Shown: positions 8,929 through 18,511, counted from the stretch's first letter. The stretch is 64,000 bases of DNA from Paraburkholderia madseniana (GCF_009690905.1 NZ_VOSW01000038.1:1-64000); one strand, 5' to 3'. The notes: generated by a model not told the origin, from the sequence alone. Numbers and translations are program-made.

Positions 8929-9357
8929 TGACGGTATCGATGACGGTACTCCGCAGAAGTCGTATTCGGATGCCCAGTTTTCGTAATGTTTGAACGAAAG
9001 CGCACATTGACTCTCCGATGCAGTCTGTCCAAAGCCGATAACTGCCGACTGGATTTTTCGGTATGGCTGACGGTATCGTCGCTACCCGACTGGGCGGAAA
9101 GGCCGTCTCCAGAAGGATCCCGGCCACCGATTGACGATCGAGTGGGAGTGATTCAAGGTGCTCCCGGGTCGTTCCGGGAGGTCCGGTTTTTCCTGTTTCT
9201 CCTTTAAAAAAGATGAGGTTATTGTCCGGTGTGGTCTGCTGTGATCCGGGCAATACCTGGTGGAAATGTCGGTATCGGTGACGGTACCGACATTTCTTCC
9301 TCGGACGGCCTTGTCCGATACCGTCAAATCAGTCTGACGGTATCGGTTGACGGTATA
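8929..9357. repeat. Seven dispersed copies of a TGACGGTATCG-like repeat (putative integrase arm sites)
   Basis: Exact copies of TGACGGTATCG lie at 8929-8939, 9068-9078 and 9335-9345 on the plus strand, with one on the minus strand at 9316-9326. Near copies are TGACGGTACT (8941-8950), TGACGGTACC (9279-9288) and TGACGGTATA (9348-9357). Several are paired 12-13 bp apart, close to one helical turn. They stop 17 bp before the integrase start codon, as expected for arm-type sites of a phage or island integrase. Confidence 0.6.
9263..9296. repeat. Inverted repeat with 12-bp arms inside the repeat field
   Basis: GAAATGTCGGTA (9263-9274) and TACCGACATTTC (9285-9296) form perfect 12-bp arms around a 10-bp spacer. 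Both inner edges carry a GGTA/TACC core shared with the dispersed repeat. It could be an integrase or excisionase binding site, or a hairpin. Confidence 0.55.
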
Positions 9358-9373
9358 CGTTCGAGGAGTCCCT

Positions 9374-10415
9374 ATGCTCACAGACATGCAGTTGCGAGCG
9401 CTGAAGCCGGCCAAGAAGATCTACAAGGTTGCCGATCAGCGGGGGCAATATGCAGCAGTGATTCCTGCAGGCGCGGTGAGCTTCCGGTACGGACTACCGG
9501 GTGAACGGTCGCCGGGAAACCCTGGTTATCGGCCGCTACGATCCATCACTTTAAGCACGGAAGCCACGCAAGCCAGACGAACTCGGATTCGCAATGGCTA
9601 TAGCCTCCCGGAAGCCCGGCTTCTACGCGACCAAGTCTACGGAGCAATCCAGCGCGGAGAGAGTCCTTCACGTTCGAAAGTCGAGAAACGGGTCGAGGCG
9701 ACCGAGGTGCTAACGTTTGGTAAGTGGGCGGAGAAATACTTTGTGGAGACTGCTCTTGCCGACTCCACACGAGCGATGCGCAAATTGGTATAAGAGCGGA
9801 ATCTCACGTCGGAATTTGGCCGGCTGAAGTTGGAAGAGATCACGCCCGCACGATTGATGGCGCGCTGCGAGAAGATCAAGGGGAGGGGCGCCGCGGCCCC
9901 TGCCGTGCGGGCGCGCGACATCGTTCTGCAGGTCTATCGTTTCGTGCAGGCGCGGGGACTAAAGGTGGACAATTCCGAAGGAACGGATGAAGGCCGGTCT
10001 CCCCCACATTGTCTATCTGAGTCAACAGGCTCTGGACATTCTGGTCGCATTCAAGACATGCTTCGGAGCGAGTTCGTACGTGCATTCCGGCCGCTATGAG
10101 ACGGCCTCCCCAATAAGTTCGGCGACTCTGAACCGCGTCATTGACCGCACGGTCAAGCTGATACGCGACGGCGGGGCAGATTTTGATCCTTTCACGGTGC
10201 ACGATCTGCGTCGGACGGCCAGCACGCTGTTGCACGAAGCAGGGTTCAACACCGACTGGATCGAGAAATGCCTCGCTCACGAACAGCGTGGCGTGCGCGC
10301 GGTCTACAACAAGGCGGAGTATGCAGAGCAGAGGAGGGCGATGCTCCAGGCGTGGGCAGATATGCTGGACGGCTGGATTGCTACGAATCCAAAGGCGAAG
10401 GGCGAAAGGCCATAG
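9374..10415 (+). pseudogene. Tyrosine-type site-specific integrase (DUF4102 arm-binding type), broken
   Basis: The gene begins with a good ribosome site (GAGGAG) and the typical integrase N-terminus MLTDMQLRALKPAKKIYKVADQ. Three kinds of damage follow. First, an extra base near 9494 shifts the frame (the alternative frame restores DYRVNGRRETLVIGRYDP), and the frame is regained near 9560. Second, a TAA at 9791-9793 replaces what should be a codon in the stretch leading to ERNLTSEFGRLKLEEITPARL. Third, after VDNSE (about 9977) the sequence jumps to ERMKAGLPHIVYLSQQALDI, so roughly 100 residues including the first catalytic arginine are gone. The C-terminal part keeps HDLRRTASTLLHEAGF and the LAHE region. 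It marks a former prophage or genomic island that can no longer move by itself. Confidence 0.85.
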
Positions 10416-10597
10416 CTGACTGATGTTCGAAGCGCCGTGGTATGGGGCGAAGAGACCACGGTGCCGGGCGACACAAGATCCGGCAGCCGTCTCTCCAGTC
10501 TTTCGTTGTCAGCGCCGTTTCTCCCGATCACGGCTGCCTCGCCCTTGGTCTCGCCGCCCCTCTACCCGCGCCCTGAGTCTGAAAGTTGTCCACCCGA

Positions 10598-11368
10598 TCA
10601 GCGAACCCGCGGTTTTGCTCGACAGACTTTGATTTCCGGGTAACCCGGTAACGGCAGCCGCGCAACTCTCTCTGCCTCGACGCGCTTGAGTCCAAGTGCC
10701 TGTAGCACGACCGCCGCAGCGCGCTCCGCGAAGTGCTGTTCTCCGAGTCCAGATGGCTTCTGCCCTTGGACGGCTGGTGTGACGGAGGCGGAAAAGTGCA
10801 TTTCAGCGGCGATCGCCGCGAAGATGATGCCCGTAACGGAAATGAGACACAGAAAGTGGTCCGAGACGACAAAGCGTCTCGCGGAAATGCCACTTTGACT
10901 ATCGCGCAGCAAACGCTGACCGAGACCCCAGTTCAGCGCATGCACCGAAAAACCCTCGCGGATCAGGAGCTGTCCCCACACCGGCTCGCGGCGGGCGCGC
11001 ATCAGCGTATGGCGGACACAGATAGCGACCACTTCGGCCGGGTCGGACAGTCCGCTGGCCAGGCGATCAAGCGTATCGGCGAACTCTTCGAACACCCACT
11101 CGACGAGCGCGGCGAAGATCCCTTCCTTCGACTCGAAGTGATTGTAGAAGGAGCCGAAACCGACGTCGGCGGCCTCGGTAATGTCGTTGATGGTCACTGA
11201 ACCTATCCCTTTTTCGGCCGTTAGCCTGAGCGCAGCGTCGAGCAGGCGGGTTCGAGTCTTCCGCTTGCGGCGGGCGCCGCGCGGCTGCCGCCCTTCGGTC
11301 GCCTCGGCCGGAGCTGGCAGCTTTTGTTTGCGCTGCCGGGTTGCACGGGAGTTCGGGGTATCAGGCAT
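10598..11368 (-). CDS. TetR/AcrR-family regulator, divergent from the RND pump
   Basis: This 256-residue repressor has a TetR DNA-binding domain at about residues 37-85 (TRLLDAALRLTAEKG, then ITEAADVGFGSFYNHFESKE). I start it at 11368, behind GGAACCGAG, in parallel with the paralogue at 17707-18462, which has GGAAC at the same place. The two share most of their length, including EPRGARRKR-like, RHTLMRARREPVWG and GLGQRLLRD segments, so they arose by duplication. The C-terminus diverges (PLPGYPEIKVCRAKPRVR) and may be altered by a late frameshift. It lies divergent from the efflux operon and probably represses it and itself via the site at 11418-11450. Confidence 0.9.
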   Translation of the reverse strand: MPDTPNSRATRQRKQKLPAPAEATEGRQPRGARRKRKTRTRLLDAALRLTAEKGIGSVTINDITEAADVGFGSFYNHFESKEGIFAALVEWVFEEFADTLDRLASGLSDPAEVVAICVRHTLMRARREPVWGQLLIREGFSVHALNWGLGQRLLRDSQSGISARRFVVSDHFLCLISVTGIIFAAIAAEMHFSASVTPAVQGQKPSGLGEQHFAERAAAVVLQALGLKRVEAERVARLPLPGYPEIKVCRAKPRVR

Positions 11369-11417
11369 CTCGGTTCCAGATTTCTGTATCGTCATATTTT
11401 AGATTTACACGTCATAG

Positions 11418-11450
11418 TTGACAATATAATCAGTTATGGGTTTAATGTCA
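11418..11450 (+). promoter_or_regulatory. Promoter/operator of the RND efflux operon
   Basis: TTGACA (11418-11423), 17 bp, then TTTAAT (11441-11446) gives a sigma-70-like promoter pointing at the pump. The arms TGACA (11419-11423) and TGTCA (11446-11450) form an inverted repeat 32 bp end to end. The same arrangement, including the identical decamer TTTAATGTCA, occurs at 18513-18545 near the second TetR gene. Confidence 0.6.
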
Positions 11451-11804
11451 CTGTCGCGAACGGATCAGCGACCGCATGGACAGACGAATTGAGTTGCGAC
11501 GGTGCCTGGAACAGGGAGTTGCAGCGCTGAAAATGAGTCGTCCACTGCCATCCAGATCCACCAGCGCCGGGCTGGGGGGCGAGGACATGTTTTACGCTCG
11601 TTCTCTAGCTGTTTCGTGGGGAGTGGCCGCGTGCGATGACGAAGTACGAAGAGTTGCAAGCGGCTTGTATCAGACAAAGCGAGTAGGAATACTAAGTTGT
11701 AGGTATGCCGGATCTAGTGCTCGCGCACTTTGCAAAGCATGCTGCCAGACGCACCGTGTCTTCCGATGCCTCGCCCATTTTATTGCTGGACCATCACCTG
11801 CCTT
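11451..11804. other. Long leader between the pump promoter and the first pump gene
   Basis: About 350 bases separate the likely promoter from the membrane-fusion gene. An open frame at 11476-11808 (110 codons) ends in a GTGA overlap with the GTG start chosen for the next gene, but its composition is cysteine-rich and odd and it has no ribosome site or recognisable domain. I do not call it a gene. Confidence 0.4.
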
Positions 11805-12983
11805 GTGAACATCGTGAAACTTTCCGGTCTTAACGCGCAGACGCTTGCGCGTCCTTTCCTGCCGTCCGTCGTCCGACCATCCCTCCGGGGACGTCTTCTG
11901 ATTGCGGCTTGCGGCGCAATGCTGCTAGCGGCCTGCCACCAGCGCGAAACCGTCGCTCCCGAGCTCAAGCCCGTCGTTGCTGTCACGGTTCATCCCGACG
12001 GGCGCACGGCGAGCGCCTCATTGCCGGCTCAGATACAGGCGCGGTATTCGACGCCTCTTTCGTTCAGGATTGGAGGCAAGGTCACCGAACGGCGGGTGCG
12101 CATCGGCGATACCGTCAAGTCGGGACAGACCGTTGCGCTGCTCGACCCTACCGACCTGCGCAACAACCTGGCCAGCGCGCGAGCGCAGCTCGACGCCGCC
12201 GAACATCGTCTCGTGTACGCCAAACAGCAGCTCGATCGAGATAAAGCTCAGGCGCAGGCAAACCTGATTGCACCCGCGCAGATGGAGCAGACCCAGGACG
12301 CCTACGCTTCCGCCCTCGCGCAGCGCGATTCGGCGCTCGCCCAGATGGCGCTCGCCACGGATCACCTGCGCTACGCCACGCTCACGGCAGACCACGACGG
12401 CGTCATCACGTCGGAGGACACCGACACCGGCCAGAACATTCAGGCAGATCAAGCCGTCTATCACCTCGACTGGACGGGAGACGTGGATGTTGTCTGCGAC
12501 GCGTCCGAGCGGACGATTGGCGCATTGACCGTCGGCAGCAATGCGCGCGTGAGCCTGTCTGCGCTGCCTGGTAAGACCTTCGAGGCGCGCGTGCGCGAGG
12601 TGTCGCCCGCCGCCGACCCGCAAAGCCGCACCTGGCGCGTGAAGCTCACGCTGGCCGCGCCGAGCCCCGAAGTTCGCCTCGGCATGACGGCGAATGTTGC
12701 GTTCGATGCCGCCAGCGACGCGGCAACGGCACGTCCGTTCGCGCTGCCTGTGACGGCGCTCTTTCACAAAGGCGACGACCCCGCTGTGTGGGTGGTGCAC
12801 GCGGGCAGCGACACCCTTGAGCTGCGCCCTGTCAGCATCGCGCGCTACGACGAACGCACGGTCTCTGTCACCGGCGGCCTGCACGACGGCGACCGCGTCG
12901 TGATGCAGGGCGTGCACGCAGTGAGCGCAGACCAACACGTGCAGGTGGTGGCCCCGTTGCATCCCGAGGATTTTTCGTCATGA
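11805..12983 (+). CDS. RND efflux pump membrane-fusion (periplasmic adaptor) lipoprotein
   Basis: This adaptor, about 392 residues, links the inner-membrane RND pump to the outer-membrane channel. A lipoprotein signal is visible (RGRLLIAACGAMLLAAC), with the modified cysteine about 44 residues from the chosen start. Next come the barrel-sandwich half-motif (PLSFRIGGKVTERRVRIGDTVKSGQ), a coiled-coil hairpin rich in Ala, Gln and Arg (about residues 95-170), and a beta-barrel with VRLGMTANVAF. The start is uncertain: GTG 11805, GTG 11814 and the ATG at 11730 are all in frame, and none has a strong ribosome site. It overlaps the pump gene by 4 bp (ATGA), so translation is probably coupled. Confidence 0.88.
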   Translation: MNIVKLSGLNAQTLARPFLPSVVRPSLRGRLLIAACGAMLLAACHQRETVAPELKPVVAVTVHPDGRTASASLPAQIQARYSTPLSFRIGGKVTERRVRIGDTVKSGQTVALLDPTDLRNNLASARAQLDAAEHRLVYAKQQLDRDKAQAQANLIAPAQMEQTQDAYASALAQRDSALAQMALATDHLRYATLTADHDGVITSEDTDTGQNIQADQAVYHLDWTGDVDVVCDASERTIGALTVGSNARVSLSALPGKTFEARVREVSPAADPQSRTWRVKLTLAAPSPEVRLGMTANVAFDAASDAATARPFALPVTALFHKGDDPAVWVVHAGSDTLELRPVSIARYDERTVSVTGGLHDGDRVVMQGVHAVSADQHVQVVAPLHPEDFSS

Positions 12984-15900
12984 ACCCACGCGACCGTGAA
13001 ACCGCGCATGAAAGCGCGACCGTCACCCCGTCCGACTCCGAGGCACATGGCGAAGGTGGCTTCAATCTCTCCGCGTGGGCGTTGCGCCATCAGCAGTTGG
13101 TGATCTTTCTGATCGGGCTTGCAACCCTGTTCGGCGTGATCGGTTATACGCAGCTTGCCCAGTCGGAAGACCCGCCGTTCACGTTCCGGACCATGGTGGT
13201 CAAAACTTACTGGCCGGGCGCGACTGCCCGCGAGGTGCAGGAACAGATCACGGACCGGATCGGCCGTCAGTTGCAGGCGGCACCGTATGTCGACAACATC
13301 AAGAGCTACTCACGGCCCGGCGAGTCGATGATCTTCTTCGCCATGAAGGATTCGGCCCCGGTCAAGGAGGTCCCCGAGACCTGGTACCAGGTGCGCAAGA
13401 AAGTGGGCGACATCTCGGCGACGCTGCCCAAGGGGACGGTTGGACCGTTTTTCAACGACGAGTTCGGTGACGTCTACACAAACATCTACGCGCTTGAAGG
13501 CGACGGCTTTACGCCTGCGCAACTGCACGACTACGCAGACCAGTTGCGCACGGTCCTGCTGCGCGTGCCCGGCGTCGCCAAGGTCGACTACTTTGGCGAC
13601 CCGGACCAGCACATCTTCGTCGAGATATCGAATGCAGAGCTGACGGGGCTCTCTATCACGCCGCAGCAGCTCGCCCAGGCAATCGACGCACAAAATACCG
13701 TTACGCCCGTTGGCACCATTACGACGGCGGACGACCGGGTGTTCGTGCGACCGAGCGGCGCGTTCAAGGACGTGCAGGCGCTCGCCGACACGCTCATCAC
13801 CGTGAACAAACGCACGTTCCGGCTCGGTGACATCGCGAAGATCACGCGCGGCTATGACGATCCGCCCGTCACCCAGATGCGCGTCGGGGGGCAGGCGGCG
13901 CTCGGCATCGGCGTGACGATGCAAAAAGGCGGCGACGTGATCAGCCTCGGCAAGGCGCTCGACGCGAAAACCGCCGAACTGCAGGCGGCCATGCCGGCGG
14001 GACTCAAGCTGGCTCCCGTCTCGAGCATGCCTCACGCGGTCAAGCATTCAGTGGACGAGTTCGTAAGGTCGGTCGGCGAAGCGGTAGCAATCGTGCTGGT
14101 CGTGAGCCTCGTTTCGCTCGGCCTGCGCACCGGCATGGTCGTCGTGATCTCGATTCCGATCGTGCTCGCCGTGACGGCGCTTTGCATGCATGTGTTCAAT
14201 ATCGGGCTGGACCAGGTCTCCCTTGGCACGCTCGTGCTCGCGCTGGGGCTGCTCGTCGACGACGCGATCATCGCCGTCGAAACGATGGCCGTGAAGCTCG
14301 AGCAGGGGTGGAGTCGCAAGCGCGCGGCGGCCTTTGCCTACACGAGCGCGGCATTCCCGATGCTGACTGGCACGCTCGTGACGGTATCGGGCTTCCTGCC
14401 AATCGCACTCGCGAAATCGAGTACGGGCGAATACACACGTTCGATCTTCGAAGTGTCGGCCATTGCGCTGATCGTATCGTGGTTCGCTGCCGTCGTGCTG
14501 GTCCCCTTGCTGGGCTTCCACATGCTGCCCGAGCGCAAGAGCCACGAGAGTGGCGGGCACCATCACGAGCACGATGTTTACAGCACCGGCTTCTACCGGC
14601 GCCTGTCGGGGTGGGTCTCGTGGTGTATCGAGCGTCGCTGGGCCGTGCTCGGCGTCACTGCCGTGCTCTTTGCGATCGCGATGGCGGCCTTCACGCGCGT
14701 GCCGCAACAGTTCTTCCCCAACTCTGAACGGCCAGAGCTGCTTGTGGACCTGCGGCTGCCGGAAGGTGCTTCGTTCGAGGCGACCCTGCGCGAAGCGAAG
14801 CGCCTGGAAAAGGCGCTCGACGGCCAGCCTGCAATCGAGCATTTCGTAGACTTTGTGGGCACCGGCGCACCGCGCTTTTACCTGCCGCTCGACCAGCAGC
14901 TTCAGCAGCCAAACTTCGCGCAGTTCGTGATCACGGCCAAAAGCGTTGAAAACCGCGACGAGTTGATGCACTGGCTCGATGCCAAACTCGGGAGAGAGTT
15001 CTCCGGCGTGCGCACGCGTGTGGCGCGACTCGAGAACGGCCCGCCCGTGGGCTTCCCGATCAAGTTCCGGGTGAGCGGCAACGACATTGCGACCGTGCGC
15101 TCAATTGCTGAAGAGGTCGCCGAGAAGGTCCGCGCCGATTCCCGCACGCGCGATGTGCAGTTCGACTGGGACGAGCCGGCGGAACGGTCGCTCTCGTTCG
15201 AGATCGATCAGAACAGGGCGCGCCAGCTTGGCGTGTCGTCGGAGGACGTATCGAACTTCCTGGCCATGACGCTTTCTGGCTACACGGTCACGCAGTTCCG
15301 TGAGCAGGACAAGCTGATCAACGTCGATCTGCGCGCGCCAAAGAGCGAGCGTGTCAATCCTGCGCAGCTCATGAGCCTGGCGATCCCGACGCCGAATGGC
15401 CCGGTTCCTCTCGGTTCCCTCGGACACGTTCGGAACACGCTCGAGTATGGGGTGATCTGGCAGCGCGACCGGCAACCGACGATCACCGTGCAGGCCGACA
15501 TTCGGGGCAACGCGCAGGGCATCGACGTGACCCGCGATATCGAGCACGCGCTCGCGGAGCAAAAAGCCACGCTGCCGGTCGGCTATCGCATCGAGGTGGG
15601 CGGCTCCGTCGAAGAAAGCGTGAAAGGCCAGACCTCGATCAACGCCGAGATGCCGCTCATGATCATCGCCGTGCTGACGCTGCTCATGATCCAGCTCAAG
15701 AGTTTCCTGCGGACGTTTATCGTCGTGCTGACAGCACCGCTCGGGCTGATCGGCGTCGTGGCCGCGCTGCTCCTGTTCGGCAAGCCCTTTGGTTTCGTCG
15801 CGTTGCTCGGCGTGATTGCCATGTTCGGCATCATCATGCGCAACTCCGTGATTCTGGTCGACCAGATCGACCAGGACATCGCGGCGGGGCATGGGCGCTT

Positions 15901-16159
15901 CGACGCGATTATCGGTGCAACCGTGAGGCGCTTCAGGCCGATCATGCTGACGGCCGCAGCCGCCGTGCTCGCCTTGATCCCGCTCTTGCGCTCAGCTTTC
16001 TTCGGGCCCATGGCGACCGCGCTGATGGGTGGTATCACGATCGCCACGGCACTGACCATTTTCTTCCTGCCGGCGCTCTATGCGACGTGCTTCAGCATCC
16101 GGCGCGACGAGCGCGGGATACAACCGGTCGTCGTCGAGCATACGGAGATTTCATCATGA
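12980..16159 (+). CDS. RND efflux transporter, inner-membrane pump subunit (HAE1 family)
   Basis: This 1059-residue proton-driven exporter has the usual twelve-helix RND plan with two large periplasmic loops. TM1 is at about residues 40-58 (LVIFLIGLATLFGVIGY). The proton-relay aspartate pair appears in TM4 as GLLVDDAIIAVE near residue 425. The second half starts with the helix at about residue 555 (WAVLGVTAVLFAIAMAAF). The early stretch QSEDPPFTFRTMVV is the form I associate with MexK/TriC-like pumps rather than AcrB. It overlaps the adaptor gene and the outer-membrane gene by 4 bp each. Substrates are unknown; the neighbouring catabolic genes suggest hydrophobic aromatics. Confidence 0.95.
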   Translation: MNPRDRETAHESATVTPSDSEAHGEGGFNLSAWALRHQQLVIFLIGLATLFGVIGYTQLAQSEDPPFTFRTMVVKTYWPGATAREVQEQITDRIGRQLQAAPYVDNIKSYSRPGESMIFFAMKDSAPVKEVPETWYQVRKKVGDISATLPKGTVGPFFNDEFGDVYTNIYALEGDGFTPAQLHDYADQLRTVLLRVPGVAKVDYFGDPDQHIFVEISNAELTGLSITPQQLAQAIDAQNTVTPVGTITTADDRVFVRPSGAFKDVQALADTLITVNKRTFRLGDIAKITRGYDDPPVTQMRVGGQAALGIGVTMQKGGDVISLGKALDAKTAELQAAMPAGLKLAPVSSMPHAVKHSVDEFVRSVGEAVAIVLVVSLVSLGLRTGMVVVISIPIVLAVTALCMHVFNIGLDQVSLGTLVLALGLLVDDAIIAVETMAVKLEQGWSRKRAAAFAYTSAAFPMLTGTLVTVSGFLPIALAKSSTGEYTRSIFEVSAIALIVSWFAAVVLVPLLGFHMLPERKSHESGGHHHEHDVYSTGFYRRLSGWVSWCIERRWAVLGVTAVLFAIAMAAFTRVPQQFFPNSERPELLVDLRLPEGASFEATLREAKRLEKALDGQPAIEHFVDFVGTGAPRFYLPLDQQLQQPNFAQFVITAKSVENRDELMHWLDAKLGREFSGVRTRVARLENGPPVGFPIKFRVSGNDIATVRSIAEEVAEKVRADSRTRDVQFDWDEPAERSLSFEIDQNRARQLGVSSEDVSNFLAMTLSGYTVTQFREQDKLINVDLRAPKSERVNPAQLMSLAIPTPNGPVPLGSLGHVRNTLEYGVIWQRDRQPTITVQADIRGNAQGIDVTRDIEHALAEQKATLPVGYRIEVGGSVEESVKGQTSINAEMPLMIIAVLTLLMIQLKSFLRTFIVVLTAPLGLIGVVAALLLFGKPFGFVALLGVIAMFGIIMRNSVILVDQIDQDIAAGHGRFDAIIGATVRRFRPIMLTAAAAVLALIPLLRSAFFGPMATALMGGITIATALTIFFLPALYATCFSIRRDERGIQPVVVEHTEISS

Positions 16160-17619
16160 ACTTTGCCTATAAGACATCCGTTATCGCCGTGGCTACGGCG
16201 CTCGCACTGACGGCCTGCTCGTTCGCTCCCAGCGGGGAGCCCCCGGTGATGCCTTCGCCCACGCATTACGGCGCGCAGGTGCAGCCGTCGAAGACTGTCG
16301 TGGCGGATGGCGTTGCGCAGCAATTCGATATCGGCTCGACTGCCGTTCTGCAATGGTGGCGGCTTTACCGGTCCGACGCGCTCGATGCGCTCGTCGACGA
16401 AGGATTGCGCAACAGCCCGACGCTTGCGGCCACGCAGCGGACGCTCTCCGCCGCGCAAGAAGAACTGCGCGGGCAAATCGGCTCGTCCACGCTGCCGTCG
16501 GTCGACGCTGCCGCCCAGGTCGAGCGTGCGCGTTCACCGGTCGTGCCCGGCATCGGCCCAAGCGAGGTCCGCTATAACTTCTTCGCCGGGCAGATTCAAG
16601 CGCACTACACGTTCGACCTCTTCGGCGCGACGCGTTACACCAACGCGGCGGCTACCGATCGCGTGAATGTGCAGGCATTTGAACTGGAAGCGGCCCGGCG
16701 CGCGCTCGCCGCCAACATCGTCGGCACGGCGATCAATGTGGCGGCGCTCGATCGCCAGATCGCGCTCACCGAACGGCTCATCGCCGTGGCGAGCGAAACT
16801 GCAAACGAGGATCAGCAACGGTACGCGCTCGGGTCCATTTCGCACGTGCAGGCGCTCAACTCGACGCAGGAGGCAGATTCGATCGCGGCGAGTCTTCCGG
16901 CCTTACGCCAGCAGCGCGCCACAGCCGTCCACGCGCTGGCGGTACTGATGGGCCGGACGCCCGATAACGCACCGACCGTTCCCGACCTCGACAGCCTGGC
17001 GTTGCCCGACCACGTGCCGGTCGTCGTGCCTTCGGACCTCCTGCGTTCGCGTCCGGACATTCAGGCAGCTGATGCCGCCGTGAAGGCCGCCGCGGCCGAC
17101 GTTGGCGCTGCGACCGCGCAACTCTTTCCGAGCCTGTCACTGACGGCCTCGATGGGTCGCGGGGGCTTTAGCTGGCCCGCGATGCTCTCAGGTGCAGGCG
17201 GGCTCTGGGCGATCGGTGCGGGCCTGTCCCAGCCGCTCTTCCATGGTGGGGCGTTGTTCGCGCAACGCAGAGCCTCGATTGATACCTACGATGCGACGGT
17301 TCTGCACTACAAGTCGACAGTTCTGTCGGCATTCCAGGATGTCGCCGATTCGCTTGCCGCACTGGACAATGACGCGCAGACGCTGGCATTTGCCGAAAGA
17401 GCGGCACAGGCAGCCCAAGCTGCATTCGACGAAACGGCGTCGCGCGCCCGCCTGGGTTCCCTGCCGTCAACGGCACAGCACGCCAGCGAGCAGCGGTTTC
17501 TCAACGCACGGCTTAGCGCCGCCCGCGCCGGGAGTCAACGCATGAGCGATACCGCCGCACTCTTCCAGGCGATGGGCGAATTGCCTGCCGATCAGCCGCA
17601 CGTGACGTCAAGAGAATGA
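16156..17619 (+). CDS. RND efflux outer-membrane channel lipoprotein (OprM/NodT family)
   Basis: This 487-residue outer-membrane factor starts at the ATG overlapping the pump stop (ATGA), not at the longer frame start 16087. A lipoprotein signal ends at LALTAC (cysteine at about residue 19). Two repeats of the TolC-like fold follow, recognisable by WWRLYRSDALDALVDEGL near the start of the first and by LLRSRPDIQAADAAVKAAAADVGAATAQLFPSLSL in the second. It completes the tripartite pump, and an 87-bp gap separates it from the convergent TetR gene. Confidence 0.93.
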   Translation: MNFAYKTSVIAVATALALTACSFAPSGEPPVMPSPTHYGAQVQPSKTVVADGVAQQFDIGSTAVLQWWRLYRSDALDALVDEGLRNSPTLAATQRTLSAAQEELRGQIGSSTLPSVDAAAQVERARSPVVPGIGPSEVRYNFFAGQIQAHYTFDLFGATRYTNAAATDRVNVQAFELEAARRALAANIVGTAINVAALDRQIALTERLIAVASETANEDQQRYALGSISHVQALNSTQEADSIAASLPALRQQRATAVHALAVLMGRTPDNAPTVPDLDSLALPDHVPVVVPSDLLRSRPDIQAADAAVKAAAADVGAATAQLFPSLSLTASMGRGGFSWPAMLSGAGGLWAIGAGLSQPLFHGGALFAQRRASIDTYDATVLHYKSTVLSAFQDVADSLAALDNDAQTLAFAERAAQAAQAAFDETASRARLGSLPSTAQHASEQRFLNARLSAARAGSQRMSDTAALFQAMGELPADQPHVTSRE

Positions 17620-17706
17620 CCTTGTTTCCGCAATTCGGCGAGGGCCTTTGTCTCTTCGTGTCGCGTCGATGATCCCGGTCCATAACGCGTCTTGACTTCA
17701 ACCGCC

Positions 17707-18462
17707 TCATTGCGCGTCGACTTCCGCCTCGACCAGTGGCAACGCGCGCATTGCAATCTTCTCTGCCTCTGTGCGCTTGAGCCCGAGTGTTTGCAGAAGC
17801 GTTGCTGCCGTACGCTCGGCGAAATGCTCTCCGCTGAAGCCGAACTCGTCGAGCAGGTCTGCCGCCGGCGCGCCCGGCGCGACGAAATTCAGCTCGGCCG
17901 CAATTGCCGCGAGCACCGTGCCGCCCACCGAAAGAAAGCCGATGAAGGGGTCAGCGACCACAAAGCGCTTGGCGGCGATGCCGTTTCCGATATCCCGCAG
18001 CAGCCGCTGGCCCAGCCCACGGCTCAGGATGTGAGCTGAAAACCCTTCACGTATCAGGAAGCGTCCCCAAACGGGATCGCGCCGCGCACGCATCAGGGTA
18101 TGGCGCACCGAGACGGCAATTACCTCGGCCGGGTCGGACAGGCCGCCGGTGAGGCGATCGAGCATGTCGGCGAATTCCTCGAATACGTTGCCGACGAGCG
18201 TCGCGTAGATGGCTTCTTTCGACTCGAAGTGGTTATAGAACGAGCCATAGCCGGTGTCGGCGGCCTCAGTGATTTCGTTGATCGCCACGCCCTCCATGCC
18301 CTTTTCCGCCATTAGCCGGAGGGCAGCGTCGAGCAGGCGGGCGCGTGTCTCGCGCTTGCGACGCGCTCCGCGCGGCTCGCGCTCCTCGGGAACGGCGACC
18401 GGAGAAACGGGGTCCGCACGGGTGGAGCGCTTGGGCGCGGGCCGGTTTAAAGAGTTCGCCAT
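17707..18462 (-). CDS. TetR/AcrR-family regulator, paralogue of the one at 10598-11368
   Basis: This 251-residue repressor is started at the ATG at 18462 (MANSLNRP). The longer frame to 18621 would run through the promoter. The helix-turn-helix domain lies at about residues 45-90 (ARLLDAALRLMAEKG, then ITEAADTGYGSFYNHFESKE). It faces the end of the pump operon and is divergent from the flavin hydroxylase gene. Extensive identity with the other TetR and the shared promoter/operator layout suggest both regulators can recognise both promoters. The ligand pocket has diverged, so they may respond to different inducers. Confidence 0.92.
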   Translation of the reverse strand: MANSLNRPAPKRSTRADPVSPVAVPEEREPRGARRKRETRARLLDAALRLMAEKGMEGVAINEITEAADTGYGSFYNHFESKEAIYATLVGNVFEEFADMLDRLTGGLSDPAEVIAVSVRHTLMRARRDPVWGRFLIREGFSAHILSRGLGQRLLRDIGNGIAAKRFVVADPFIGFLSVGGTVLAAIAAELNFVAPGAPAADLLDEFGFSGEHFAERTAATLLQTLGLKRTEAEKIAMRALPLVEAEVDAQ

Positions 18463-18511
18463 GACGAGTTCCAGTCTTTGCTCATATCCAAGTATAGATT
18501 GGAATGTTTCT

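Larger units (their letters stand above)
8539..9373. other. Gene-poor stretch upstream of the broken integrase
   Basis: No intact gene is visible in these 835 bases. Between about 8600 and 8890 one plus frame reads like degraded coding sequence interrupted by two stops (for example GFMLFDSDS-stop-VVELEAVPSVPLDIE), but I do not recognise a family. From 8929 to 9357 the stretch is dominated by the repeats listed separately, which look like integrase-binding sites. Confidence 0.5.

Noticed and set aside
11476..11808. Open frame of 110 codons ending in a GTGA overlap with the membrane-fusion gene start
   Set aside because: The overlap is suggestive, but there is no ribosome site or domain, and the cysteine/serine-rich sequence does not look like a protein.
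14379..14389. TGACGGTATCG, identical to the putative integrase arm repeat
   Set aside because: It is an isolated copy within the RND pump gene, where it encodes part of a conserved membrane helix.
14048..14971. Open frame of 307 codons antisense to the RND pump gene
   Set aside because: Its composition (His, Arg, Glu rich, no domain) is that of a shadow. The pump frame is unmistakable.
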